Below are positions 7,193 through 15,730 of a DNA stretch of 64,000 bases, in pieces. Origin of the DNA: Ornithinimicrobium cryptoxanthini (lineage in GTDB: Bacteria; Actinomycetota; Actinomycetes; Actinomycetales; Dermatophilaceae); assembly GCF_023923205.1 (NCBI RefSeq), contig NZ_CP099490.1, forward strand, positions 1,116,001 through 1,180,000, written 5' to 3'. Under the pieces are notes generated by a model. The model did no database searches and was not told the DNA's origin. It saw only the letters and a program-made list of their open reading frames with translations. Within the stretch, counting starts at the first letter, position 1. Each line of letters begins with the position of its first letter. The position numbers and the translations under genes were made by a program.

Positions 7193-10075
7193 ATGACGGA
7201 GACGAGCGCCGCACGCTCCCGCTCACGACGGGCCGGCAAGGGTCTGAAGATCGAGCGCATCTACACCACGCCGGGGGTGCACCCCTATGACGAGGTGACC
7301 TGGGAGAAGCGTGATGTCGTCCAGCAGAACTGGAAGACGGGCGCGACGATCTTTGACCAGCGCGGCGTGGAGTTCCCGGACTTCTGGTCGGCCAACGCCT
7401 CCACCATCGTGACGACGAAATACTTCCGCGGCGCCCTCGGCACCGAGGCCCGCGAGACCGGCCTCAAGCAGCTCGTCGACCGGGTTGTGCTGACCTATGT
7501 CAAGGCGGGCAAGGAGCACGGCTACTTCGCGACCGATGAGGACGCGGAGATCTTTGAGCACGAGCTGACCTATGCGCTCATCCACCAGATCTTCAGCTTC
7601 AACTCCCCGGTGTGGTTCAACGTCGGCACCGCCAGCCCCCAGCAGGTCTCGGCGTGCTTCATCCTCTCCGTGGACGACTCGATGGACTCGATCCTCAACT
7701 GGTACAAGGAGGAGGGCTTCATCTTCAAGGGCGGCTCCGGTGCCGGCCTGAACCTCTCGCGCATCCGCTCCTCCAAGGAGCTGCTCTCCTCCGGTGGCAC
7801 CGCCTCCGGCCCGGTCTCCTTCATGCGTGGGGCCGACGCCTCCGCCGGCACCATCAAGTCCGGTGGCGCGACCCGCCGTGCGGCCAAGATGGTCGTCCTC
7901 GACGTGGACCACCCGGACATCGAGGAGTTCATCGAGACCAAGGCCCAGGAGGAGAACAAGATCCGCGCCCTGCGCGACGCGGGCTTCGACATGGACCTCG
8001 GCGGCAAGGACATCGTGTCCGTGCAATACCAGAACGCCAACAACTCGGTCCGTGTCTCCGACGAGTTCATGCGCGCGGTCGAGGAGGGCGATGAGTTCGG
8101 CCTGCGCTCGCGCATGGACGGCTCGGTCATCGAGACCGTCGACGCCCGCGGCCTGTTCGACAAGATGGCCAAGGCCGCATGGGAGTGCGCCGACCCGGGC
8201 ATCCAATATGACGACACGATCAACGACTGGCACACCAACCCCGAGACCGGCCGGATCACCGCCTCCAACCCGTGCTCCGAATACATGTCGCTGGACAACT
8301 CGTCCTGCAACCTGGCCTCGCTCAACCTGCTGAAGTTCCTGCGCGACGACAACACCTTCGACGTGCCGAAATACCAGGCCGTCGCCGAGCTGGTCATCAC
8401 CGCGATGGACATCTCGATCTGCTTCGCCGACTTCCCGACCGACCCGATCGGGGAGACGACCCGCAACTATCGCCAGCTGGGCATCGGCTATGCCAACCTC
8501 GGCGCGCTGCTGATGGCCACCGGCCGCGGCTATGACTCCGAGGGTGGCCGCGCGCTGGCCGCCTCGCTGACCTCGCTGCTGACCGGTGCGGCCTACAAGC
8601 GCTCGGCCGAGCTGGCCGGCGTGGTCGGCCCCTACAACGGCTATGCCCAGAACGCCGACGCGCACAAGCGCGTCATGCGCAAGCACCAGGCTGCCAACGA
8701 CGAGATCCGCACCGTGCACGTGATGGACTCCGACATCCACAAGGCCGCCACCAAGGCCTGGGACGCGGTCGTGAAGGTGGGGGACAAGCAGGGCTATCGC
8801 AACGCCCAGGCCTCCGTCCTGGCGCCGACCGGCACCATCGGCTTCATGATGGACTGCGACACCACCGGCATCGAGCCGGACTTCTCACTGGTCAAGTTCA
8901 AGAAGCTGGTCGGCGGCGGCTCGATGCAGATCGTCAACCAGACCATCCCGCGTGCGCTGAAGATGCTGGGCTATGCCGAGGAGACCATCGAGGCCATCGT
9001 CGAGCACATCGCCGACAAGGGTCACGTCATCGACGCCCCGGGCCTGAAGACCGAGCACTACGAGATCTTCGACACCGCGATGGGTGAGCGCTCCATCAAG
9101 CCGATGGGCCACGTGCGGATGATGGCTGCGGTGCAGCCGTTCCTGTCCGGCGCCATCTCCAAGACGGTCAACCTTCCGGAGGAGGCCACGGTCGAGGAGA
9201 TCGCCGACGTCTACCTGCAGGGCTGGAAGCTCGGTCTGAAGGCTTTGGCCGTTTATAGAGACAACTGCAAGGTCGGCCAGCCGCTGTCCGACGGAGGCTC
9301 CACCGCCAAGGACAAGGCTGCCGGCGCGGCCGAGGCCAAGGTCGAGAAGGTCGTGGAGTACCGCCCGGTCCGCAAGCGCCTGCCCAAGCGCCGCACCAGC
9401 CAGACCACGTCGTTCTCCGTCGGCGGCGCCGAGGGTTATCTGACCGCAGGCACCTATGACGACGAGACCCTCGGCGAGATCTTCCTGAAGTTTGGCAAGC
9501 AGGGCTCGACCCTGGCCGGCGTGATGGACGCCTTCTCGATCGCGGTCTCGATCGGCCTGCAGTATGGCGTGCCGCTGGAGACCTTCGTCGAGAAGTTCAC
9601 CAACCTGCGCTTCGAGCCGGCCGGTCTGACCGACGACCCGGACGTGCGCATGGCGCAGTCGATCATGGACTATGTCTTCCGCCGCCTGGCGCTGGACTAC
9701 CTGGACTTCGAGGCTCGCGACTACATGGGCATCCACTCCGCGGAGGAGCGCACCCGTGAGCTAGAGACCGGCTCCTACCAGACGGGTTCGGACTCGGGTG
9801 ACTCGGACGACGAGGCCCTAGAGGACGAGCTGGAGTCCTACAGCCAGTCCGTGGCCACCTCCACCAAGAAGGCGGAGAAGCCTGAGACCGAGGACAAGGC
9901 TGCTGCCGCCATCCGCCCGGTCGAAGCGCAGATCCACTCCTCGGCCGACCTGATGGACAAGTTCCAGGGCAAGTCGGCCGATGCGCCGATGTGCATGACC
10001 TGCGGCACGAAGATGCAGCGTGCCGGCTCCTGCTATGTCTGCGAGGGCTGCGGCTCCACCAGCGGTTGCAGCTGA
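7193..10075 (+). CDS. nrdJ: Vitamin B12-dependent (class II) ribonucleoside-diphosphate reductase
   Basis: The 960-residue enzyme reduces ribonucleotides to deoxyribonucleotides using adenosylcobalamin to make the thiyl radical. FNSPVWFNVGT and QVSACFILSVDDSMDSI supply the first active-site cysteine region, and NPCSEYMSLDNSSCNLASLNL (about residues 357-377) the active-site loop. APTGTIGFMMDCDTTGIEPDF follows, and the C-terminus ends in a cysteine-rich tail (CMTCGTKM, CYVCEGCGSTSGCS) that re-reduces the site. The length fits the large actinobacterial NrdJ class. ATG 7193 has AGGAG upstream; an in-frame extension to 7088 lacks a ribosome site. nrdR precedes it and a strong terminator follows. 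Confidence 0.97.
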   Translation: MTETSAARSRSRRAGKGLKIERIYTTPGVHPYDEVTWEKRDVVQQNWKTGATIFDQRGVEFPDFWSANASTIVTTKYFRGALGTEARETGLKQLVDRVVLTYVKAGKEHGYFATDEDAEIFEHELTYALIHQIFSFNSPVWFNVGTASPQQVSACFILSVDDSMDSILNWYKEEGFIFKGGSGAGLNLSRIRSSKELLSSGGTASGPVSFMRGADASAGTIKSGGATRRAAKMVVLDVDHPDIEEFIETKAQEENKIRALRDAGFDMDLGGKDIVSVQYQNANNSVRVSDEFMRAVEEGDEFGLRSRMDGSVIETVDARGLFDKMAKAAWECADPGIQYDDTINDWHTNPETGRITASNPCSEYMSLDNSSCNLASLNLLKFLRDDNTFDVPKYQAVAELVITAMDISICFADFPTDPIGETTRNYRQLGIGYANLGALLMATGRGYDSEGGRALAASLTSLLTGAAYKRSAELAGVVGPYNGYAQNADAHKRVMRKHQAANDEIRTVHVMDSDIHKAATKAWDAVVKVGDKQGYRNAQASVLAPTGTIGFMMDCDTTGIEPDFSLVKFKKLVGGGSMQIVNQTIPRALKMLGYAEETIEAIVEHIADKGHVIDAPGLKTEHYEIFDTAMGERSIKPMGHVRMMAAVQPFLSGAISKTVNLPEEATVEEIADVYLQGWKLGLKALAVYRDNCKVGQPLSDGGSTAKDKAAGAAEAKVEKVVEYRPVRKRLPKRRTSQTTSFSVGGAEGYLTAGTYDDETLGEIFLKFGKQGSTLAGVMDAFSIAVSIGLQYGVPLETFVEKFTNLRFEPAGLTDDPDVRMAQSIMDYVFRRLALDYLDFEARDYMGIHSAEERTRELETGSYQTGSDSGDSDDEALEDELESYSQSVATSTKKAEKPETEDKAAAAIRPVEAQIHSSADLMDKFQGKSADAPMCMTCGTKMQRAGSCYVCEGCGSTSGCS

Positions 10076-10096
10076 CAAGCTGACCGCCCACGAGAT

Positions 10097-10142
10097 CCGC
10101 CGTGGTGCGGGGGAGTAACCAACCTCCCCCGCACCACGGCGG
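10097..10142 (+). terminator. Terminator after nrdJ
   Basis: A perfect 19-bp GC-rich stem (10097-10115 with 10124-10142) encloses an 8-base loop, 21 bp after the nrdJ stop. No T-tract follows, as is usual in actinobacteria. It also marks the left border of the accessory island. Confidence 0.75.
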
Positions 10143-10151
10143 CGCCAACTG

Positions 10152-10424
10152 TCAACGACGACGGAGAGTGGCTAGCAGGTCGGCAACCTGGTCCGCCGCC
10201 TCAGAAGGATGGACGTGTTACCAGATACGCAGGCTCACGAAGCCGAGGTCCTCAAGCCTGCGATCTGTGTTTGCGTCCCGAGCCTGATTGGCGGTCAGCG
10301 TCCAGTCCCACCACTCCCGGTTGGTCTGTGGCGTCGCCCAGTGCGTCGGGCAGCCGTGCCAGAAGCAGGCGAATGCAACCGGTCGTCGCAACAGTGGGCT
10401 CTGATTCTGGTACGTGCTGGGCAT
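10152..10424 (-). pseudogene. vsr: Decayed very-short-patch-repair endonuclease (vsr)
   Basis: The frame encodes FACFWHGCPTH, then the RDxxxDRRLEDLGF helix and LRIW, which are the core of Vsr, the endonuclease that repairs T:G mismatches left by deamination of 5-methylcytosine. Three lesions are visible. The N-terminal half of about 60 residues is missing, a few residues are lost before the CFWHG motif, and a TAA at 10218-10220 replaces the glutamate codon expected in the conserved LRIWEH motif. After that stop the same frame continues with HVHPSEAADQVADLL, the expected C-terminus. The truncation point lies just left of the IS debris that separates it from the methyltransferase, so the IS events probably destroyed it. 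Confidence 0.75.
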
Positions 10425-10477
10425 AGATCTCGGCGGGGCTCTTCTAGCCGTGCCGCTTGCGTGGCCGGTCGTTGAGT

Positions 10478-11957
10478 AGCTCTTCGTCTTTGAGGGTGGG
10501 GTATGGCGACGCGCCGTAGGGCGGGGTGAGCTGGGGATGGGGTCGAGGTCCTCGATGATCAGGGGACTTCTACCTCTCCCGATCTCAAGGACCTAGACGT
10601 GTCTGAGCCTACGTCGTGCTGCCGCATTCCTGGCGCGGGCGGCGCGTACTGCGAGAACTGTGACTTGCTCGTCGGCTTGAACGGGCTGCATGTGCTCGAG
10701 GTCGAACGCGTGCCTGATCTGCTTACCGTGACGGTGGAGTCCGAGCCGGTCCCGGTCGTGTGACCTGCGTGCGGGGTGGTGGCCCAGTCCCACGGTCGGC
10801 GGGTCGTGCGCTTGGTCGACGCGCCGTGCTTCGGCACCCCGGTCGTGCTGACCTGGCGCAAGCGCCGCTATCGGTGCCGGGAGACGCTGTGTAGCAGGGG
10901 CACCTTCACCGAGCAGGACCTCGACCTGGCCCGGCCGCGTGGGTTGCTGACCACCCGGGCGGCCCGGTGGGCGATCGGGCAGATCCGCCGGGAGCACGCC
11001 AGAGTGCAGGGCGTGGCCCGCCAGCTCGGCACGGCCTGGCGCACGGTGCGGGCGGCGATCAAGCCGATCCTGACCGCCGCGGCGGCCGAAGAGACCCGGT
11101 TCGCCGCGGTCGCCACCCTCGGGGTCGATGAGCACATCTGGCACCACGTCTCCACCAGGGCGGTCGCCGACGGCGGCCGCGGACCGAAGGGGCTGACTGG
11201 CATGGTCGACCTGTCCGTCGATGAGAACGGCCAGGTCAGGGCCCGGTTGCTGGACCTGGTCCAGGGCCGGACGAAGGCCGCCTACAGGGACTGGTTGAAC
11301 GCGCGGGGCGAGCACTTCAAGGCCGGTGTCGAAGTGGCCACCCTCGACCCGTTCCAGGGGTACAAGGTGGCGATCGATGAGGAGCTGGCCAAGGCGACCG
11401 CCGTCCTGGACGTCGTCCACGTCGTCGCGCCCGGCACCCAGTGCGTGGACGAAGTGAGGCGCCGGGTGCAGCAGGCCACCACCGGACTCCGCGGTCGCAA
11501 AGGCGACCCCTTGTACGGGATCCAGAACATCCCGCGTGCCAGCGAAGAGAACCTCACCGACAAGCAACGAGGCCGCATCGAGCGAACGTTCGCGGTCCGC
11601 GAGGCCCACGAGGAGGTCGACCTGACCTGGCAGGCCGCCCAGCTGCTCCGCTCGGCCTACAAGGACGCTGACAAGACCGAGGGCAAGAAAATCGCCGAGC
11701 GCATCCTCACCTCGTTCCCGTCCTGCCCGACCCCCGAGATCGCACGACTCGGGCGGTCCCTACGAACGTGGAAGGAGGCGTTTCTGGCCTGCTTCGACAC
11801 CGGCGCCAGCAACGGCGGCACCGAAGCCATCAACGGCCTCATCGAGCTCCACCACCGCCTCGCCCGCGGCCTGACCAACTTCGAGAACTACCGCCTACGC
11901 ATGCTCCTCATCGGCGGAGGCCTGAACCTATGACCCCACCCTCAAAGACGAAAAGCC
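10478..11957 (+). mobile_element. ISL3-family insertion sequence, 1480 bp, with 8-bp target duplication
   Basis: Terminal inverted repeats of about 25 bp (10478-10502 and 11933-11957) match at all but two positions and contain TCGTCTTTGAGGGTGGGG. Direct repeats CGTTGAGT flank it at 10470-10477 and 11958-11965; 8-bp duplications are the ISL3 hallmark. It carries one transposase gene with an in-frame stop. The intact duplication shows that the insertion is recent relative to the surrounding remnant. Confidence 0.85.
10599..11933 (+). pseudogene. ISL3-family transposase with premature stop
   Basis: From GTG 10599 the frame encodes 54 residues including C-x-N-C and VPDLLTVTVESEPVPVV, then TGA at 10761-10763 occurs where a zinc-finger cysteine codon TGC is expected (V-stop-PACGVV). 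The frame then stays open for 389 codons to 11933 with the DDE transposase core: GVDEHIWHH, LDPFQGYKVAID, and SNGGTEAING with the last acidic residue. A restart at GTG 10776 could give 385 residues lacking the N-terminal zinc finger, so activity is doubtful. A sequencing error at one base would restore the gene. Confidence 0.75.
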
Positions 11958-12295
11958 CGTTGAGTCGGTCCTGCACGGCATGATCGCCGCCTACCGGGCC
12001 CCCGACCGCGCCGGCGGCCGCACGCAGATGAGGTCCGTGATCGCCGCACTCGCCGAGGGTGTGCCCCGCCCCGCTGGTCGAGCTGCGCAATTTGGGCCGC
12101 ACCCTCGTCCGCCGCGCCTGCGACGTCCTGGCCTACTTCGACCGGCCTCGCACCAATGGACCACCGAAGCCGGGAACGGTCGCCTTGAGCACCTCCACGG
12201 ACTGGCCCTCGGCTTCCGCAACCTCACCCACTACATCGCCCGAGCACTCCTGGAAGCCGGCGGATTCAGACCCCAAACTACACCCTGGAATGTGA
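11958..12295 (+). pseudogene. C-terminal fragment of a second ISL3-family transposase
   Basis: In shifting frames the DNA encodes MIAAYRAPDRAGGRTQM, then LVELRNLGRTLVRRACDVLAYFDRP, then RLEHLHGLALGFRNLTHYIARALLEAGGF. These are the consecutive C-terminal blocks of an ISL3 transposase different from the younger one beside it. At least two frameshifts are needed. A related decayed copy lies at 15071-15252 on the other side of the restriction genes. Confidence 0.7.
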
Positions 12296-12413
12296 AGAGC
12301 CCCTTAGATCAAGCGGCTCACCCATCAACCACACCCTGTCGGCAGGACAGCCAGACGATGCGCGAGGTCAGTCCGTTGGACACTGAAGTTCCCGCGACTA
12401 AGACCTACAACCG

Positions 12414-13499
12414 TCAGGCAACTCCTGCACCGCGGCTACCGATCCTAGGCTGGGCTGCTGAGAGACCTGCAAACGCGCTGCCGACGGTCGCACAGGGGCG
12501 CAGTAGGAAGCCATCCTGGCTCCCCGGTGTCCCGTGGGACGGGAATGGGCGGCCCAACGGTGGTTCATCAGGATACTGCCGACCGATTACAAACAAGCGT
12601 CTGCGCAACTGGGGAACGCCGTAGTCGGTTGCATGCAGGACATGGTGTTCAGTTGCGTAGCCAATGGAGGCAGCCTCCTGTTTGATGAACTTGAGAGCCC
12701 CACCTTTAGCGTTCGAAACCAGTCCTGGAACATTCTCCAGCACGAAATACTTGGGCCGGAGTTCAGCTGCTATTCGCAAATACTCTCGCACTAACATTCC
12801 GCGCGGGTCGTCGACCCCCCGCTGCTTTCCTGCTGCGCTGAAGGGTTGGCATGGAGGTCCGCCAAATAGCACATCGATATGTCCACGACGAGCTAGGTCG
12901 CGCCCACTGATATCGGTGATGCTCGCATTAATCACGTCGGTTGTAGGGAAGTTGTTGCGCAGAGTTTCAGCGAATGTTGGAACATACTCGTTTGCGCTCA
13001 CGATCGTGAAGTAGTCTTTGAAGCCCAAGTCCATTCCGCCAGCTCCAGAGAAAAGGCTCACTGCATTGAGCTCCCTACGGGGCGCGTGTCGCCGGAGCCG
13101 TTGTTGCACCAATGCTGCCACAGCCCTGGCGAGACCAACAGGAACCGCGTTACCAATCTGAAGTTGGACGTTTGTGATGGTGCCGGCAAATGAGTGACTG
13201 TCGGGGAACTGTTGAAGACGTGCTGCCTCCCGCGGGGTAATGTACCGATCCTCGCTGGGGTGTGCAAACTTGTTGAAGATATAGGCAGTAATGGTGTTAG
13301 ACGGCAGTGCAGGATCGAGTCTGAGGAGACGGAGATTGGGGCCACCAGTCTTCTTTTCGCCGATCCTAATGTACGAATCATGCCAGAGGTGTCTCGGTAT
13401 ATCTTTCATGCGCCCGCCGACCGGAAGATGGCGGATTCGCTCCACGACTAGCGGTGAGTTAGTGCTGTATGTGTGGAGGCTGTCAATTGCCGAATGCAT
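12414..13499 (-). CDS. Circularly permuted DNA (cytosine-5-)-methyltransferase
   Basis: The 361-residue protein contains all the C5-methyltransferase blocks but in rotated order. The N-terminal third holds the end of the target-recognition domain and motifs IX-X (REAARLQQFPDSHSF, VQLQIGNAVPVGLARAVA). Only then come motif I (AVSLFSGAGGMDLGF, near residue 145), motif IV with the catalytic cysteine (GGPPCQPFSAAGK), motif VI (ENVPGL) and motif VIII (QLRRRLFVIG). The protein ends where a target-recognition domain would normally begin. Circular permutation is known for M.BssHII. The start overlaps the end of the nuclease gene by 17 bp. Its GC content is lower than the surroundings. A decayed vsr lies beyond the IS debris downstream. 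Confidence 0.85.
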   Translation of the reverse strand: MHSAIDSLHTYSTNSPLVVERIRHLPVGGRMKDIPRHLWHDSYIRIGEKKTGGPNLRLLRLDPALPSNTITAYIFNKFAHPSEDRYITPREAARLQQFPDSHSFAGTITNVQLQIGNAVPVGLARAVAALVQQRLRRHAPRRELNAVSLFSGAGGMDLGFKDYFTIVSANEYVPTFAETLRNNFPTTDVINASITDISGRDLARRGHIDVLFGGPPCQPFSAAGKQRGVDDPRGMLVREYLRIAAELRPKYFVLENVPGLVSNAKGGALKFIKQEAASIGYATEHHVLHATDYGVPQLRRRLFVIGRQYPDEPPLGRPFPSHGTPGSQDGFLLRPCATVGSAFAGLSAAQPRIGSRGAGVA

Positions 13500-14730
13500 A
13501 AATTTCCTCGAGGGTACGGTTCCGAAAATGTGACCTTGTAAAACAAATCAAAGCGTCGAAGAGGTTATAGAGGTGAGGGGTCTCGATAACTGTCTCGGCT
13601 TCGTTCCTCGCGATCACGTAACTGCGAGTCTGGCCGTCAAGGGTCCACACTAAATCTTCCAGTTCACCGAGGTAGTCATCATGATGCTTCACGGCGTGAA
13701 TATTGGATACGAGGGCGGCGAAGACGTCTCTTTGGCCACTAGGGAAGAACTCCTTGTAATGAGTAGATATCTTAAGCACCTGGTATATTCCCTTCTTTAC
13801 GTCGTCTGTTCGATCGAGCCCGACGGAACTCTTACCATCGCTGATACTCTCGTAACCTTGCCCCGTGCGGCGAGGCCAGCCTTCCGGCCGCGGGCTGGGG
13901 GTCCCGCACCCGTTAGTCAGCCAGTAGGTTTGGCTGCGGTTCTGGGCGTTAGCGTAACCTTCGAAAGTTCGTCCCCATGAATCGGTAAACAGATGGAAGT
14001 TCTCGATATCGGCGAGCCATTCGAGGATTTCTGAGTAGTGGTCTTGTGTTGTGAATCGATGCGGACTCCCGACTGGAATCGTGAGCTGTGGGTCAATTAT
14101 GAGGTGTGCGCTCTGGTCGTTAGGTGTGGTAGCCATAGTGTGGGGCGGCTTCGGAACAACCTCACCGATATCGTCATCTAGGACGGTCAGCCTTGTCGTC
14201 GGGATAACAATCGGGAAGGGCATTAGCGGCGCTGACTTGATCTCGAAGAGTCCAAGTATTTGCGGCCCCAGGAGCACGGCGTCGACCATGCCATTATCAG
14301 AAAGGGTCCGGACCTCGTAGCTGGCGCCCTTTGCGTACTTGGCTTGCCGATCGAGAAATGCCGATATTATCGTACTAGTCGCTTTGCCAATGCTGGCTGA
14401 TTGAGGCTTTCCGGCACGCAGGTGAATGAAGGAGCCGTTAAGGGTGCACGTCGGGCACGCATTCACGAATGGATATACCAAGTACGGGTCGCTCCCGGCG
14501 TCACAGTAGTACCAAGAGTCGGTTGGGACGCGTTCCAGGTACAGCGCCGTTACTGCCAGATCGAAGAGCGCTGCAAGTGCAAGTCCGATCGGTTTGTCAC
14601 GTGTTACATGCATCCTGGCAACATCGTACGCATCGCGGACAAAAGCTGCGGGGAAGGTGCTGTAGTCTATTTCGGAGGTCTTGTCTAGCAAGTCTCTTAT
14701 GTTGCTAAACTCCTCAACGGGTTCGGTCAT
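13483..14730 (-). CDS. Putative type II restriction endonuclease
   Basis: A 415-residue protein with no name I recognise. It contains GMVDAVLLGPQILGLFEIKSAPL near residues 147-169, which fits a PD-(D/E)XK nuclease core (Asp, then Glu-Ile-Lys), and a CPTC pair near residue 92. Its gene overlaps the C5-methyltransferase gene by 17 bp in the same direction, the typical arrangement of a type II restriction-modification pair. The lower GC content and IS remnants on both sides indicate transfer. It should cut the sequence protected by the neighbouring methyltransferase; the specificity is unknown. Confidence 0.65.
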   Translation of the reverse strand: MTEPVEEFSNIRDLLDKTSEIDYSTFPAAFVRDAYDVARMHVTRDKPIGLALAALFDLAVTALYLERVPTDSWYYCDAGSDPYLVYPFVNACPTCTLNGSFIHLRAGKPQSASIGKATSTIISAFLDRQAKYAKGASYEVRTLSDNGMVDAVLLGPQILGLFEIKSAPLMPFPIVIPTTRLTVLDDDIGEVVPKPPHTMATTPNDQSAHLIIDPQLTIPVGSPHRFTTQDHYSEILEWLADIENFHLFTDSWGRTFEGYANAQNRSQTYWLTNGCGTPSPRPEGWPRRTGQGYESISDGKSSVGLDRTDDVKKGIYQVLKISTHYKEFFPSGQRDVFAALVSNIHAVKHHDDYLGELEDLVWTLDGQTRSYVIARNEAETVIETPHLYNLFDALICFTRSHFRNRTLEEIYAFGN

Positions 14731-15070
14731 GGGTTGCCCTTCTGTGTCTGAGGCATGCTAGCCCGCGTCAGGGACAGGGCACGAGTGGCGTGCCGGCGTG
14801 GCCCAAGTTCGCAACCGGTCGGGCCAGGGAGATGCTGCGCAGCGCAGTTCATACGCCCCGCGGCGCCGCTACGTGAGGCCCGCGAGCCAGCGGGCTGAAT
14901 CTCTTGCGTTCGCACGCTGCTTCCTGGCGGAGCCGACCTGGGTGTGTGGCGCAGTGACCGGAGCCGGCACGTGCGTACGGAGCGGCGTACTACGGGCACC
15001 CCCTAATCGCCGCCGCCGCCCGTACCGTAGCCGATGTGTCGGTCACCGTTCGGCGGAACGATAACAGCGG
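14731..15070. other. Non-coding stretch right of the restriction genes
   Basis: About 340 bp with no reading frame I can support. It returns to high GC and carries no repeat shared with other parts of the window. It presumably holds the promoter of the restriction operon near 14740-14800, but I see no convincing -35/-10 pair. Confidence 0.4.
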
Positions 15071-15252
15071 GTGGATCGCCAACGGATAATTGCTGCCTAC
15101 CGCGACCCGACCGCGTGCGGCGCCCGGACGCAGATCAGGTCCGTGATCGACGCCCTGACCGAGGGCATGCTCAGGCCACTGGTCGAGTTGCGCAACCTGG
15201 GGCCGGACCCTGGCTCGACGCGCCTGCGACGTCTTGGACTCGATCCACCGAT
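15071..15252 (+). pseudogene. Decayed ISL3-family transposase fragment
   Basis: RQRIIAAYRDPTACGARTQI, then MLRPLVELRNLG, then after a frameshift near 15203 LARRACDVLDSIHR and a stop. These align block by block with the fragment at 11958-12295. The two copies bracket the methyltransferase and nuclease genes in the same orientation. Confidence 0.7.
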
Positions 15253-15356
15253 GATCTTGGAGCGGGAGCGTGCCGTAACAGATGAATGCCCTGCCGTGCT
15301 GGGAGATTGGGCCTTACGACGGTTTCAAACTTCCACACGCGGGAGGGCGTGCCTGG

Positions 15357-15520
15357 GTTGAAACTCTCTCACCCGTTCTGGACCGACTCCGAGCTCTTGG
15401 ACGACCCGAACCTGGTGTCGACCGCGGCGGGGCTGGTCCCAGTGATGTCACTTGGCTGATCGCAGTGGTTGGGTGCGTTGGCCCAGGAGCATCTGTTCTA
15501 ACTTGCACAGTACTGGCAGC
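15357..15520 (+). pseudogene. N-terminal fragment of an IS1380-like transposase
   Basis: From TTG 15358 the frame encodes LKLSHPFWTDSELLDDPNLV then STAAGLVPVMSL, and after a one-base shift ADRSGW, resembling the start of IS1380-type transposases (DDPNLVS-x-AGLVPVM-x-LA). Nothing of the catalytic domain remains. The family assignment is from memory of the motif. Confidence 0.45.
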
Positions 15521-15730
15521 CAGGGGACCGGGTCTGTGACCTGGGGCTTGCCGGGACGGTGGGCGGGCGCGGCTCCTCTCCTCGCCGCCGGCGACGATTC
15601 TCCCAGGACCGACGGCGCACTCCCTTGCTTCGTCGAGTTTCTGGTGCGGGCGCCGTTGACACCGATTTGGCAGCTGACTGCTCCTTCGGGGCTCTATCGG
15701 AAGGGGCTTGATCTGCGGGAGGATGAGCAG

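Larger units (their letters stand above)
10435..12303. mobile_element. Older ISL3-family remnant interrupted by a younger ISL3 element
   Basis: GGGGCTCTTC at 10435-10444 and its reverse complement at 12294-12303 look like the ends of an ISL3-type element. Inside, the right part encodes only the C-terminus of a transposase. The middle is occupied by the 1480-bp element at 10478-11957. Flanking bases share TAGATC on both sides, but not a clean 8-bp duplication, so the outer boundaries are approximate. Confidence 0.55.

Noticed and set aside
10435..12303. Target duplication for the outer ISL3 remnant
   Set aside because: TAGATC occurs on both sides, but the 8-bp words do not match fully and the ends are uneven, so I do not claim a duplication.
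12414..13499. Methyltransferase rotated by an IS-induced rearrangement
   Set aside because: No IS end or repeat lies inside the gene, the frame is continuous, and the 17-bp overlap with the nuclease gene would be hard to obtain by accident, so native circular permutation is preferred.
14731..15070. Small genes in the gap right of the nuclease gene
   Set aside because: The frames present are Arg/Pro-rich, lack ribosome sites and resemble nothing.
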